Of a DNA stretch of 64,000 nt, positions 51,062 to 60,024 are shown one piece after another (the stretch's first letter is position 1; every line of letters starts with the position of its first letter). Made by a program: the position numbers and the translations under genes. Location: assembly GCA_014860575.1 (NCBI GenBank), contig JACZJK010000052.1, positions 99,420 to 163,419 of the forward strand. Direction: 5' to 3'. The DNA comes from Bacteroidales bacterium (lineage in GTDB: Bacteria > Bacteroidota > Bacteroidia > Bacteroidales > JAAYJT01). The notes beneath the pieces were generated by a model. It saw nothing but the letters and a program-made list of their open reading frames with translations. It was not told where the DNA came from and did not search any database.

Positions 51062-53773
51062 TCAAAGCCCGGTTTTTAGAGTTGTTGAAGCCGTTATGTT
51101 AAAGTTAGTTACCCTGAATATTTCATCCCTGGCTGAATTCCAGAAATACAGACGTAAAAAGTCATCTTCCAGCAGGCAGGAATCAACCGCTATTTCAAAA
51201 GCAAGCTTCTTCCACCTGTCTTTAAGCGTGAGCGAGTTAATATACTCGGCTTTATATTTTACCAGGCTGGAATCGCTGTAATGCGCTGCTACAAGCGAGA
51301 CTTCCGGAAACCAGGAATCGCTCATAACTTCCGCTTCAATTATTAAGCTGAAAGGTTCGCAACCGGTAACTTCACTCAAAGAAATTTGCGAAGGCCCATA
51401 AAAGGGTGCATTTTTATCAAGCAAAACAGTATCGGTCAAGTGAGAAAGCAATTTCGCGGTTTGCACATCCGTCCGAACTTTTAATGGCAGGATTTGTCTG
51501 TCGTTCAGTGTTATAAATTCAATACAAAGGCTGTCAATAAACCACGTGCTGACTGGAGATTTATCCCAAAAATAAGTTAAGATTTCCTGATCCTCATCAC
51601 TATAAAACGGCAATTCAGTTGTTAACTCAATTTGATTCCATTCTCCCGGGATCATAGACTCAAAAGCAATTTCACCGTAAAACAATGTCCGTTCTCCGGC
51701 AGTAATTGTGCTTACAAGCACTGCATCATGAATTTCCGTAAGTGTGAAAACTGAAGCCCTGACACGCATTGCCCGGTTGGGACCAGAAAAAAGGCTATCA
51801 ACTGCTTGTCTGAATCCGGCGCCAAAAGGCTGCGATTGATTGATCATCGCAGATATTTTGGAATCATTTTCATGCATCCTGCCCAATTGTGGTAAAACGA
51901 ATTCTTCGCTGCAATTTTCCATATTGCAGCAAAGTGTCGCTATTGATTGAATCGAATTTAGCGGCTGTTCGATCCATCCAAGATTAGCTTCTGGCAGCAC
52001 TTCAACAAACATAGCCTTTGCTGCGCCGGTTCCAATGTTCAATGCAACTGGTGAAAATAGCGAAACCCTCACAGAATCGTTTTTGTCAAATACAAGCGGA
52101 AGGAACACAGCAATTTCAACCTGGTTTAATTTATCGCATTGCAAATTCCTCTCAATCCTGGAAATGTAATCGCTAACTTTTTCTCCACGCCTGTAAAAAT
52201 CCATGCGGAGGCTCAGGCCGGCATCATGGCAACTCCAGACATCCAGGATGGTTTTAATAATCGTTTCATCACCAAATCCAAGATTTCCATAGGTTGCGGT
52301 AAACAAATGAGCGATGGAATTAGGTTCAAGCCGCTGTGTCGTAAGTTTGATATCATGAGATATGTCGTTACCGGCGACAGAATCTTTTTCAGGGAAGTTG
52401 AAAACAGTGGTGGTTTTTATGATCTTCCCGGGTATCATCACCGCCGTTTGTGGTGTGATCCTGAAGAAGTTGTTAACATAGCTTTGACATGTTACCGGTC
52501 CGGCAGGATACACCCAATGAACATGCTGATAAAACTGAAACAGGTTCAAAACAACCAGCAAGCCAATAATAATTTTCAAGGCAAACTGATAAATCCGGTT
52601 CTCAGATAAAGAGAATCCCATGAGCAAGGCTATTGCAAGCAATCCGTAAAAATCAATAAAAACCCTTTGCCCAAACTGTGATGTATAATGCCATACCCAC
52701 CAACTGGATACCACATAGGTAATGGCAAGAAATGCAAACATAAAAGAAACAGCCCGAAAGATATTCGTCCTGGCCATTTGCACTACTCCCAGTAATGCAA
52801 GAAATGACAGGGGTGTATAAATCATCCAGCCCTTTTCAAAGCTCCAGAGTATATTGATGATCTGCGGGTTCAGGAAGTTGAAAGTTTCATCTCCGTATGA
52901 ATAAACAAGGAAATAGCCAGTTTGCGCATACCACAACACCACCTGTAACGCAATGACCCCGCTTAACACAACCAGGGTTTTCAAAAAGAGAAATTTCTCT
53001 TTGAAAAGGAATACAACCGCTTCTGAGAACCTTGTAAAACTTCCGGTAAGAAGCGGCAGCGCTAAAACTATTAAGCCATTTTGTGGCCTGGTAATCAATA
53101 CAAGTCCGAATGCAACTGCAGCGCCCAGGAAAAAAACAGTTTGCTTTTCATGGATCGCACGATAGGCTTGCAATAAAAACAGGTTCACAAGAAAGAACAG
53201 GTACACATGGGGCATAGTGCCTTCCACCACGGTATAATACACAAGGTTGGTTCCCAACGAAATCGCAACAAGCACCAATGAAATCAGGCTTTTTGTGGCT
53301 GAAAAATAGCCCAGCAATTTCTTTAGCAGCAGCAATCCCAGGCCTAAATAAAAATACACTGAGAAGCCAATAGCATACTGATAGATCATCGAATACCCAT
53401 CCGCCATGCCAAAAAGCAAGGCAAGCAAATGTGCAATGAGGAAAAATGGCAGCATCAGGATAGCAATTCCTGTAAAAGTTTTGTTTACAGTTTCGCCACG
53501 GTACTGAAAACGAAACTCTTTAAAATACGTTGGGTTCTCATCTGATGCATAGTATGTTGATTCATAATACTCAACAAATCCATACTCAAGATCCTGGTAA
53601 ATGAACAATGCAGGCAGGTAGGCATAATATCCTTTGCCGTCGTTGATGATCAACCGATCGTATTTATCGCCAGGACTTTTGAAAAGTAAAAAGAGGATGC
53701 CATACGCAAGCATGATGAACAGGATCACATAGCGATTGAAGATGGAGAGAATGGATGTTTGCGTTTTCAACAT
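51062..53773 (-). CDS. Polytopic membrane protein with GT-C-like core and beta-rich C-terminal repeats
   Basis: This 903-residue protein has ~10 membrane segments in the first ~430 residues and an acidic loop (RLIINDGKGYYAYLPALF). The architecture resembles GT-C glycosyltransferases without a firm family match. The C-terminal half is extracytoplasmic and beta-rich, with at least two jelly-roll-like units that end in similar strings (YFWDKSPVSTWFIDSLCIEF and YFWNSARDEIFRVTNFNI), also seen in the 49093 protein. It lies 50 bp before that gene and 18 bp after rlmB, so all four genes are likely one unit. Confidence 0.65.
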   Translation of the reverse strand: MLKTQTSILSIFNRYVILFIMLAYGILFLLFKSPGDKYDRLIINDGKGYYAYLPALFIYQDLEYGFVEYYESTYYASDENPTYFKEFRFQYRGETVNKTFTGIAILMLPFFLIAHLLALLFGMADGYSMIYQYAIGFSVYFYLGLGLLLLKKLLGYFSATKSLISLVLVAISLGTNLVYYTVVEGTMPHVYLFFLVNLFLLQAYRAIHEKQTVFFLGAAVAFGLVLITRPQNGLIVLALPLLTGSFTRFSEAVVFLFKEKFLFLKTLVVLSGVIALQVVLWYAQTGYFLVYSYGDETFNFLNPQIINILWSFEKGWMIYTPLSFLALLGVVQMARTNIFRAVSFMFAFLAITYVVSSWWVWHYTSQFGQRVFIDFYGLLAIALLMGFSLSENRIYQFALKIIIGLLVVLNLFQFYQHVHWVYPAGPVTCQSYVNNFFRITPQTAVMIPGKIIKTTTVFNFPEKDSVAGNDISHDIKLTTQRLEPNSIAHLFTATYGNLGFGDETIIKTILDVWSCHDAGLSLRMDFYRRGEKVSDYISRIERNLQCDKLNQVEIAVFLPLVFDKNDSVRVSLFSPVALNIGTGAAKAMFVEVLPEANLGWIEQPLNSIQSIATLCCNMENCSEEFVLPQLGRMHENDSKISAMINQSQPFGAGFRQAVDSLFSGPNRAMRVRASVFTLTEIHDAVLVSTITAGERTLFYGEIAFESMIPGEWNQIELTTELPFYSDEDQEILTYFWDKSPVSTWFIDSLCIEFITLNDRQILPLKVRTDVQTAKLLSHLTDTVLLDKNAPFYGPSQISLSEVTGCEPFSLIIEAEVMSDSWFPEVSLVAAHYSDSSLVKYKAEYINSLTLKDRWKKLAFEIAVDSCLLEDDFLRLYFWNSARDEIFRVTNFNITASTTLKTGL

Positions 53774-53791
53774 TGGGGGCCTGTGACAAAA

Positions 53792-54559
53792 TCAGACTTT
53801 ACGTTGCCTTGTTACCTCGTATAGGAACATCCCGGCCGCTACTGATACGTTGAGCGAGGCAAGTTGTCCCTGCATCGGAATCATGCCAACACCATCGCAA
53901 AGCTTGAGGTATTCAGGCGACACACCTGTATCCTCAGCGCCTAAAATGAGTGCAACCGGTTCGGTAAAATCGAAGTTCCAGAGCGGTTTATCGCTTTTTT
54001 CAGTGGCAGCAATAATCTTCAAACCACTTTGTTTAAGGTAATTGATCGTAGTTTTCAGGTTCATACTGCGAACTACAGGAATGTTCAACAATGCGCCAGA
54101 TGAAGTTTTTATAGCATCGGAATTGATCTGTGCCGATCCTCTTGCCGGGATTACCAAGGCATCCACCCCGCAACATTCTGCGGTTCGGGCAATGGCGCCC
54201 ATATTCCTTACATCGGTGATGCGGTCGAGCACGAGAATGAGCGGCACTGAGCCTGCTTCGTAAATCCATGGAATAATAGATTCAATATCCTGGTATTGTA
54301 TCGGTGAAAGAAATGCTGCAATTCCCTGGTGGTTTCCCTGAACAATGCGGTTCATAGCTTCGGCTGGGAGAAATTGCATAGGTATTTCGCGTTCGTTCAG
54401 CACTTTCCTGAGACCCGGGATCCATTCGCCCTGCAGGTTGTTCTGTATGATCACCTTTTCAATGTCTTTGCCTGAATTCATTGCTTCGGTTACAGAATGC
54501 ACACCATAAACAATCTGCTCAGACCGGCTGCGCCTCGGATAGTTCTTCTTCATCATCAT
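53792..54559 (-). CDS. rlmB: 23S rRNA 2'-O-methyltransferase (RlmB/SpoU family)
   Basis: This 255-residue protein has the SpoU knot: N-terminal recognition region (EQIVYGVHSVTEAM), RITDVRNMGAIARTAECCG, LILGAEDTGVSPEYLKLCD and IPMQGQLASLNVSVAAGMFLYE. RlmB methylates G2251 of 23S rRNA in E. coli; the exact target here is inferred. The start lies inside the end of rmuC (41-bp overlap), with three ATG codons in a row. It is in one unit with rmuC and the two membrane proteins. Confidence 0.9.
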   Translation of the reverse strand: MMMKKNYPRRSRSEQIVYGVHSVTEAMNSGKDIEKVIIQNNLQGEWIPGLRKVLNEREIPMQFLPAEAMNRIVQGNHQGIAAFLSPIQYQDIESIIPWIYEAGSVPLILVLDRITDVRNMGAIARTAECCGVDALVIPARGSAQINSDAIKTSSGALLNIPVVRSMNLKTTINYLKQSGLKIIAATEKSDKPLWNFDFTEPVALILGAEDTGVSPEYLKLCDGVGMIPMQGQLASLNVSVAAGMFLYEVTRQRKV

Positions 54560-55907
54560 TATCGGTAATTAGATATTGTGTAGGCAGTTTCTTTACAACC
54601 TTAACACCCAGCCTTCGGAGTTTATCGGCACGGCCAACGAGGTTGCCACTGCCGGAAATCAATTTTTTGTTAACCTCTTCATAGGTTTTCTGAACCGTGT
54701 TCAACTGATTGCCAAGCTTTTGCAGGTCTTCAATAAAGCCGACAAATTTATCATACAAACTGCCGCCTTGCCTTGCAATTTCCAACGCATTTTGTGTTTG
54801 CTTTTCCTGCTTCCAGATTGAGGAAACCGTTTTGAGCGTAGCCAGCAAAGTCGTTGGGCTCACAATCACAATTTTGCGTTCCCAGCCGTATGAAAACAAT
54901 TCAGGATCACTTTGTAGGGCAGCGCTGAATGCAGACTCAACCGGGAGAAAAAGCAGCACAAAATCAGGGCTGTCAAAGGCGCTGGCAGTCTGGTAACCTT
55001 TCTCGCTCAATCCTTTAATATGACCCCGGATGGAATCAACATGCAGACGCATATAACGGGCTTTCTCCATCTCGTCTTCGCAGCGGATAAAATTTTCATA
55101 GGCCACCAGCGACACCTTGGAATCAATCACGAGATGTTTGTTTTCAGGGAGGCGCACAACCACATCGGGGCGGAGTAACTGGCCTTCTTCACCCCTGGTT
55201 GTCAACTGGGTTTCGAACTCAATGCCTTTAGTCAGGCCTGAGCGTTCAAGCACTCTTTCAAGCACTACTTCGCCCCAGTTGCCCTGTTTCTGCGAATCGC
55301 CTTTGAGAGCCCTGGTAAGGTTTTCGGCGTCTTCGCTCAGTTTGCGGTTCAAATCAACAAGATGTTTGACTTCCTCTTTTAAGCTGATTTTGTCATGCCG
55401 CTCCACATCATAGGCATCCTGAACCTTTTTTTCAAAAGATTGCAGCCGCTCTTTGAGAGGGCTGATCATATCGGTGAGGTTTTTTCCGCTTGCACTCATA
55501 AAATCCTGGCTGTGCTGCTTAAAAATCTTGTTGGCCAGGTTCTCGAACTCGAGTGTGAATTTTTGCTGCAAGCCGCTGAGTTCCTGTTTTTGGTTTTCGA
55601 ACCTTTCCTGCATTTGTTCCTGAATGGCTTGCATGCGCGCCAGCATTGAATTTTTTTCGTTAAGCTGCTCGCGGCTTGCAACTAATTCAACAAGCAGCTT
55701 TTCATTTTCTTCGGTATGGTTCAGCACTCTTTGATCCAATACGGCAATTTGCCGGTCTTTTTCACTGAGCAGGTTTAGTTTTTCCTTTTCAAGATGTTGC
55801 AGTGTTTCTTCAAGTTGTTTTTGTTTTGCCCTGTGTTGCGAACCCAGCCAAAGGTATGCAACTATGAAACCAATAAGCAGGGCGGCAATGATGAGTAGGA
55901 TTTCCAT
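54519..55907 (-). CDS. rmuC: DNA recombination protein RmuC
   Basis: This 462-residue protein has an N-terminal membrane anchor (~4-22), a long coiled coil (~25-200) and the RmuC nuclease-like domain (~200-430; GNWGEVVLERVLERSGL, RPDVVVRLPENKHLVIDSKVSL, GYQTASAFDSPDFVLLFLPVE). RmuC limits unwanted recombination between inverted repeats in E. coli. It is the first gene of the unit and overlaps rlmB by 41 bp. Confidence 0.93.
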   Translation of the reverse strand: MEILLIIAALLIGFIVAYLWLGSQHRAKQKQLEETLQHLEKEKLNLLSEKDRQIAVLDQRVLNHTEENEKLLVELVASREQLNEKNSMLARMQAIQEQMQERFENQKQELSGLQQKFTLEFENLANKIFKQHSQDFMSASGKNLTDMISPLKERLQSFEKKVQDAYDVERHDKISLKEEVKHLVDLNRKLSEDAENLTRALKGDSQKQGNWGEVVLERVLERSGLTKGIEFETQLTTRGEEGQLLRPDVVVRLPENKHLVIDSKVSLVAYENFIRCEDEMEKARYMRLHVDSIRGHIKGLSEKGYQTASAFDSPDFVLLFLPVESAFSAALQSDPELFSYGWERKIVIVSPTTLLATLKTVSSIWKQEKQTQNALEIARQGGSLYDKFVGFIEDLQKLGNQLNTVQKTYEEVNKKLISGSGNLVGRADKLRRLGVKVVKKLPTQYLITDNDDEEELSEAQPV

Positions 55908-56047
55908 CAGTTATGATTTATGTTACGGCGTTGTGAACGTAACGGGCAAAAGTAACGAAATTATGCCTTTTGCAGATTTCTTGGTTGAGTCTATTTCTGA
56001 AGTTGTTTAATGCGGCTAAAGCCTCGCAACTTACTCTAATTTCAATG

Positions 56048-56175
56048 AGGCTGTCTCATAAGGTTGTATCTTGTCATCCTGAACGAAGTGAAGGATCTCT
56101 ATATAATTGTAAAACAGATTCTTCGCTTCTCTCAGAATGACAAAAACGATAAAACCTAGAGCTTTGAGACATCAG
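56048..56175. repeat. Inverted-repeat element upstream of recR
   Basis: Inner arms TTGTCATCCTGAACGAAGTG... (56071-56098) and the complementary ...CTCTCAGAATGACAA (56116-56143) pair with mismatches. Outer arms GTCTCAT / TTGAGAC add to the stem. It lies between rmuC and recR. Similar GTCATCCTGAACGAAG-type palindromes are common interspersed repeats. Confidence 0.65.
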
Positions 56176-56261
56176 TCATATAAGAACACAGAGATCCTGG
56201 CTTTAGCCACATTGTTGCAATTTTGATATGAGTTTTCAGACATGGTTCTTAGTTTAATCTG

Positions 56262-56269
56262 TACTTTTG
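56262..56269 (+). promoter_or_regulatory. Promoter -7 box for recR
   Basis: TACTTTTG fits TAnnTTTG. It overlaps the TTG codon at 56267, so translation must start later, supporting GTG at 56294. Confidence 0.5.
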
Positions 56270-56293
56270 CACGGTATCCTTTTTTACTTCATT

Positions 56294-56911
56294 GTGACCG
56301 AATACTCATCAAAAATATTGGAGCAGGCTGTAAACCAGCTTTCGAGATTGCCGGGCATCGGGCGTAAAACCGCCTTACGCCTTTGCCTGCATATCCTGAA
56401 AGGAGAAAATGGCGAGGCCAAACTATTAGGCGAAGCAATTATCAGGCTGCGCGACCAGGTTTGCTATTGCAAGACCTGTCATAATATCGCAGATGCTGAA
56501 ACCTGCCAGATTTGTGCCGATCCTAGACGGGAGCAAACCGTGATTTGTGTTGTTGAGGATATCCGTGATGTCATGGCCATCGAAAACACCTCCCAATATC
56601 GTGGACTGTATCATGTACTGGGTGGAATCATCTCGCCTATCCAGGGAGTCGGCCCTTCTGACCTTAACATGTCATCACTTGTAAGCCGCATCGAAAAGGA
56701 AGGCATCAAAGAAATCATCATGGCTTTGCCGGCAACCATTGAAGGCGACACAACCAATTACTACATTTATAAAAAGATCAACCACTTCGGCACGCTGGTA
56801 ACCACTATTGCCCGCGGCGTAGCAGTTGGCGACGATCTTGAATTTGCCGATGAGGTTACGCTGGGGCGCTCCATTCTGAACCGGACGCCGTTTGAGGGGA
56901 TGGGGAAGTAG
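56294..56911 (+). CDS. recR: Recombination protein RecR
   Basis: RecR acts with RecF/RecO in loading RecA at gaps. From the GTG at 56294 this 205-residue protein starts with VTEYSSKILEQAVNQLSRLPGIGRKTALRL (helix-hairpin-helix), then a zinc finger (four Cys in CYCKTCHNIADAETCQIC), and a Toprim domain (VICVVEDIRDVMAIE, HVLGGIISPIQGVGP, EIIMALPATIEGD). The frame opens at a TTG at 56267 that lies in the promoter, so GTG is preferred. Confidence 0.95.
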   Translation: MTEYSSKILEQAVNQLSRLPGIGRKTALRLCLHILKGENGEAKLLGEAIIRLRDQVCYCKTCHNIADAETCQICADPRREQTVICVVEDIRDVMAIENTSQYRGLYHVLGGIISPIQGVGPSDLNMSSLVSRIEKEGIKEIIMALPATIEGDTTNYYIYKKINHFGTLVTTIARGVAVGDDLEFADEVTLGRSILNRTPFEGMGK

Positions 56912-56913
56912 GT

Positions 56914-56965
56914 TTGGCGTTCAGCGTTCGACGTTTGGTTTTCAGTGTTCGGCGTTTGGTTTGAG
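56914..56965. repeat. GTTCGGCGTTTGG-type short repeats
   Basis: Three or four imperfect copies of GGCGTTCAGCGTTCGACGTT / GTGTTCGGCGTTTGGTTT just after recR. Non-coding. Confidence 0.5.
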
Positions 56966-57019
56966 GAAATTAAATTGAATGTTGAGGATAAGCTTCAATA
57001 TTCCATCACACAACTCATT

Positions 57020-57108
57020 CTTAGCCCCGTTTTTTTGTTATTTTCGGTCAAACTTTGCCCCGACTTTTTCGCATTTTAGACTCAACTTTGCCCTGACTTT
57101 TTCACTTT
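57020..57108. repeat. Direct repeats resembling an insertion-sequence end
   Basis: Two ~26-bp direct repeats (TCAAACTTTGCCCCGACTTT at 57048 and TCAACTTTGCCCTGACTTTT at 57082) follow a related fragment (AGCCCCGTTTTTTTGTTATT). Repeated ends of this kind occur in IS21-family elements. No transposase gene is present, so this may be a decayed end. The rest of 56966-57290 shows no gene. Confidence 0.4.
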
Positions 57109-57290
57109 ACTTAGCTTAAAATAGTAATTATCAGAATGGAAAGATCAATTAGAGTAACATATTATCGCATGAGTGTGTGTTACTCAACGAAAAGGCAATG
57201 TGCAAACCTTAACCTGATTGCCCCAATGGCTTATGGTATTGCATGATAATGCAGGTGCGAAACCTTATTGCCCTGTAAAGCGTAGTTTTT

Positions 57291-57554
57291 CTAAGCCATT
57301 GCTGCGGCATCCGATTCATCAGCCCCGACATCGAAGATGGTCAGTTGCTTTTCGCTGATTTTGACCGGGTGTTTTTCAATTACTGGCCCGAACCGCTCAA
57401 GATAGACTTTGAGCGCTTTCTTGATCAACTTGTTTGAAGTAAGGTCGTGCTTTGCACAGTATCGTTGCAATGTGCTGAATTGGTTCGCACTGACCTTGAA
57501 GGTAATCTTCTTGAATTTGACTTTTTTCCTGCGCTTGCTTCGTTTTACAGGCAT
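57291..57554 (-). CDS. Small basic protein, ribbon-helix-helix-like
   Basis: From the ATG at 57554 this 87-residue protein has a very basic N-terminus (MPVKRSKRRKKVKFKKITFK) followed by a strand-helix-helix pattern (VSANQFSTLQRYCAKHDLT, NKLIKKALKVYLERFG) that resembles small DNA-binding RHH proteins. The tail is acidic and Ala-rich. It lies 22 bp after glmM on the same strand and may share its transcript. A DNA-binding role is only suggested by composition. Confidence 0.6.
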   Translation of the reverse strand: MPVKRSKRRKKVKFKKITFKVSANQFSTLQRYCAKHDLTSNKLIKKALKVYLERFGPVIEKHPVKISEKQLTIFDVGADESDAAAMA

Positions 57555-57576
57555 AGTATTCGGCGTTAGGTAGAGT

Positions 57577-58977
57577 TTATTCCGGTTCAGGCTTAATGGT
57601 TTCCCTGATATCATCAATGAGTTTGCGGGCCAGCACCTCAGCTTTGTGCATGGAGTCGCTCTCGGCATAAATGCGTATGATTGGCTCGGTGTTAGATTTC
57701 CTTAAGTGAACCCAGTCATTATCAAATTCAATTCTGATCCCGTCAATTGTATTTTTAGGCTGGTTGATATATTTTTTTTCGATCTTTTTCAAAACATCAT
57801 CCAGGTTGATTGCATCATCCAATTGGATTTTGTTTTTAGAAATATGCAGGTCAGGAAAGGTGGAGCGCAGCGAGGAACAGCTTTTACCGGATTTAACAAG
57901 TTGCGTTAAGAAAAGCGCGATGCCCACCAATGCATCGCGGCCGTAATGCAATGTGGGATAGATAATGCCACCGTTTCCTTCACCACCTATAACGGCATTG
58001 TTAGCTTTCATCATTTCAACTACATTCACCTCGCCTACTGCCGATGCAAAATGACTGCCGCCATGCCTTTCGGTTACTATCTTCAAAGCATTTGATGAAC
58101 TCAGGTTGGAAACAGTGTTTCCTTTCTGATGGCTGAGAACATAGTCAGTAACTGCAACCAATGTGTACTCTTCGCCAAACATATCGCCGTTTTCATCTAC
58201 AATGGCCAGGCGATCCACATCAGGATCAACAACAAAACCAAGATGGGCATTGCTTTTCTTCACAATCGCCGAAATCTCAGAAAGGTTTTCGGGGATGGGC
58301 TCCGGATCGTGCGGGAAATGGCCATTGGGTTCGCAATACAATTCTATTATTTCCTGAACACCTAGTGCTCTGAGCAATTTTGGGATGGCAATGCCTCCGG
58401 TAGAGTTCACGGCATCCACAACGATTCTTAGCTTCGCTTGGCGGATGGTTGCTCCATCAACCAAAGGAAGTTTCAGTATGCTCTCAATATGTTGGTCAAT
58501 GGTGTTTTCTTCGCGGCGGTACGAACCCAGATTGTTAATATCCGCAAATGAAAACCCGCCGGTTTCTGCCATGTCAATAATTTGCCGTCCTTCATATTCG
58601 TTCAGAAATTCACCCTTTTCGTTGAGCAACTTCAGCGCATTCCATTGCCGTGGGTTGTGGCTCGCAGTGATGATAATGCCACCTGAGGCATTCAGTGCTA
58701 TTACGGTTACTTCAACTGTGGGGGTGGTGGAAAGGCCGGTATCAATCACGTCAACTCCTGCGGCTACCAGGGTTCCCAGCACCAGCCGTTCAACCATTTC
58801 GCCTGAAATGCGGGCGTCACGGCCCACAACTACTGATGGTTTTTTGCCTGGGTTGCGGCTCTGAATGAAAGCTGCATATGCAGCCGTATAATTGATTATA
58901 TCAACAGGCGTAAGGCCCGCGCCTGGATTTCCGCCTATGGTTCCGCGGATGCCTGATATAGATTTAATGAGGGTCAT
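57577..58977 (-). CDS. glmM: Phosphoglucosamine mutase
   Basis: This 466-residue enzyme interconverts glucosamine-6-P and glucosamine-1-P for UDP-GlcNAc synthesis. The active-site serine is Ser106 in TASHNP; the metal loop is DPDVDRLAI; the sugar-specificity loop is near GGEGNGG; the phosphate-binding RKSNTEPIIRIYAES is near the C-terminus. A start ISGIRGTIGG matches the phosphohexomutase family. Broader phosphoglucomutase/phosphomannomutase activity cannot be excluded. Confidence 0.88.
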   Translation of the reverse strand: MTLIKSISGIRGTIGGNPGAGLTPVDIINYTAAYAAFIQSRNPGKKPSVVVGRDARISGEMVERLVLGTLVAAGVDVIDTGLSTTPTVEVTVIALNASGGIIITASHNPRQWNALKLLNEKGEFLNEYEGRQIIDMAETGGFSFADINNLGSYRREENTIDQHIESILKLPLVDGATIRQAKLRIVVDAVNSTGGIAIPKLLRALGVQEIIELYCEPNGHFPHDPEPIPENLSEISAIVKKSNAHLGFVVDPDVDRLAIVDENGDMFGEEYTLVAVTDYVLSHQKGNTVSNLSSSNALKIVTERHGGSHFASAVGEVNVVEMMKANNAVIGGEGNGGIIYPTLHYGRDALVGIALFLTQLVKSGKSCSSLRSTFPDLHISKNKIQLDDAINLDDVLKKIEKKYINQPKNTIDGIRIEFDNDWVHLRKSNTEPIIRIYAESDSMHKAEVLARKLIDDIRETIKPEPE

Positions 58978-58994
58978 ATATGGGTTATAATGCG

Positions 58995-59002
58995 CAAAGA
59001 TA
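58995..59002 (-). promoter_or_regulatory. Promoter -7 box for glmM
   Basis: TATCTTTG on the minus strand fits TAnnTTTG, 17 nt before the glmM ATG. Confidence 0.45.
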
Positions 59003-59095
59003 TTGATTTAGTTCTCAAATGCGCAGCTAAAAATGACAGCAAGATTTTGTTTAAAATGCGAAATGCAGGTAAAAATTCAACGCTTGCAAAGGTTT

Positions 59096-59797
59096 TTACC
59101 CGGTTCTGCTGATCCGTTTCAATGCTTCGGGATCAATAATCATCAAATCGCTATCAGTAATACGGATGAGACCTGCATTCTGAAAATCCCTTAATATCTT
59201 GATGGCGCTGTCCTTTGCCATACCCGAAAGGTCTGCCAGGTCCTGTTTTGAAAGGTACATACTGAACCTGGGTGTTTGAAATATTTCCTCAAAAAGGTAT
59301 ATCAATGTATCGGCCATCCGCCCGGGCATTTGTTTTTGGGTTAAAAAGATAAGACGATTATATACCGATAGGATACTCTTGCTAAAATCCTTCATCAATT
59401 CATTTGCGAAGGTTTTGTTTTCGTCAATCAGCTTTTTAAAGAGATCAACATCAATGAAACAAACGCTGCAATCAGTGAGGGCAGATAAAGTATAATGATG
59501 TAAGCGATCGAGGTAAATGCCGGGGCCTCCCACAAAATTGGTAGGTTTGATAATCCTGATGATCGCATTATGATTGTCCAGGCCTTCAAGGTAGAGTTTC
59601 GCAAAACCTGAATTAATTGACAGTACATGCGACATATAGGTACCCTGCTTCCGGATGGTTTCGCCCTTCTTATAAACGACTGTGATTTTATTATCCCTTA
59701 CCAGCACAAGTTCCTCGTCGGTGAGAAAACAAAACAGTGGTGATTTCAGATCACAGTTCAGGCAGTTACGCTCCGGATTTTCACAATGGCCGCTCAT
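59096..59797 (-). CDS. Crp/Fnr-family transcriptional regulator with N-terminal cysteine cluster
   Basis: This 233-residue protein has a cyclic-nucleotide-type beta-barrel (~25-135; KKGETIRKQGTYMSHVLSI), a dimer helix, and a Crp-type winged helix (~160-225; LSKQDLADLSGMAKDSAIKIL). Before the barrel are four cysteines, Cys5, Cys12, Cys15 and Cys23 (CENPERNCLNC...C). This is reminiscent of FNR, which holds an oxygen-sensitive [4Fe-4S] cluster, but the spacing differs. An oxygen- or redox-sensing role is inferred. It is a single gene, 298 bp from the T9SS substrate gene and divergent from it. Confidence 0.85.
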   Translation of the reverse strand: MSGHCENPERNCLNCDLKSPLFCFLTDEELVLVRDNKITVVYKKGETIRKQGTYMSHVLSINSGFAKLYLEGLDNHNAIIRIIKPTNFVGGPGIYLDRLHHYTLSALTDCSVCFIDVDLFKKLIDENKTFANELMKDFSKSILSVYNRLIFLTQKQMPGRMADTLIYLFEEIFQTPRFSMYLSKQDLADLSGMAKDSAIKILRDFQNAGLIRITDSDLMIIDPEALKRISRTG

Positions 59798-59945
59798 TTA
59801 CTGTTGGTGTAATTTTTTCAATAAGCCGAACAAAGTTACTTGAATAATTGAAAAGTGGAAATAATATTCATTTTAACACATATTTTTTCCTGATTTCGGA
59901 GGAAAAATTTCCTTTGTACAACAGCATCATTCCGCAAATGTTTCC

Positions 59946-59976
59946 TTGACCCACTCCAGACCCAAAGGTATTTTTG
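59946..59976 (+). promoter_or_regulatory. Promoter of the T9SS surface protein gene
   Basis: TTG (59946-59948) and TATTTTTG (59969-59976) are 20 nt apart, a good Bacteroidota promoter, 48 nt before the start codon. Confidence 0.6.
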
Positions 59977-60024
59977 TACTAAAATTAAATCATTCCACTA
60001 TTTCATGTTCAAAATCTGATTGTT

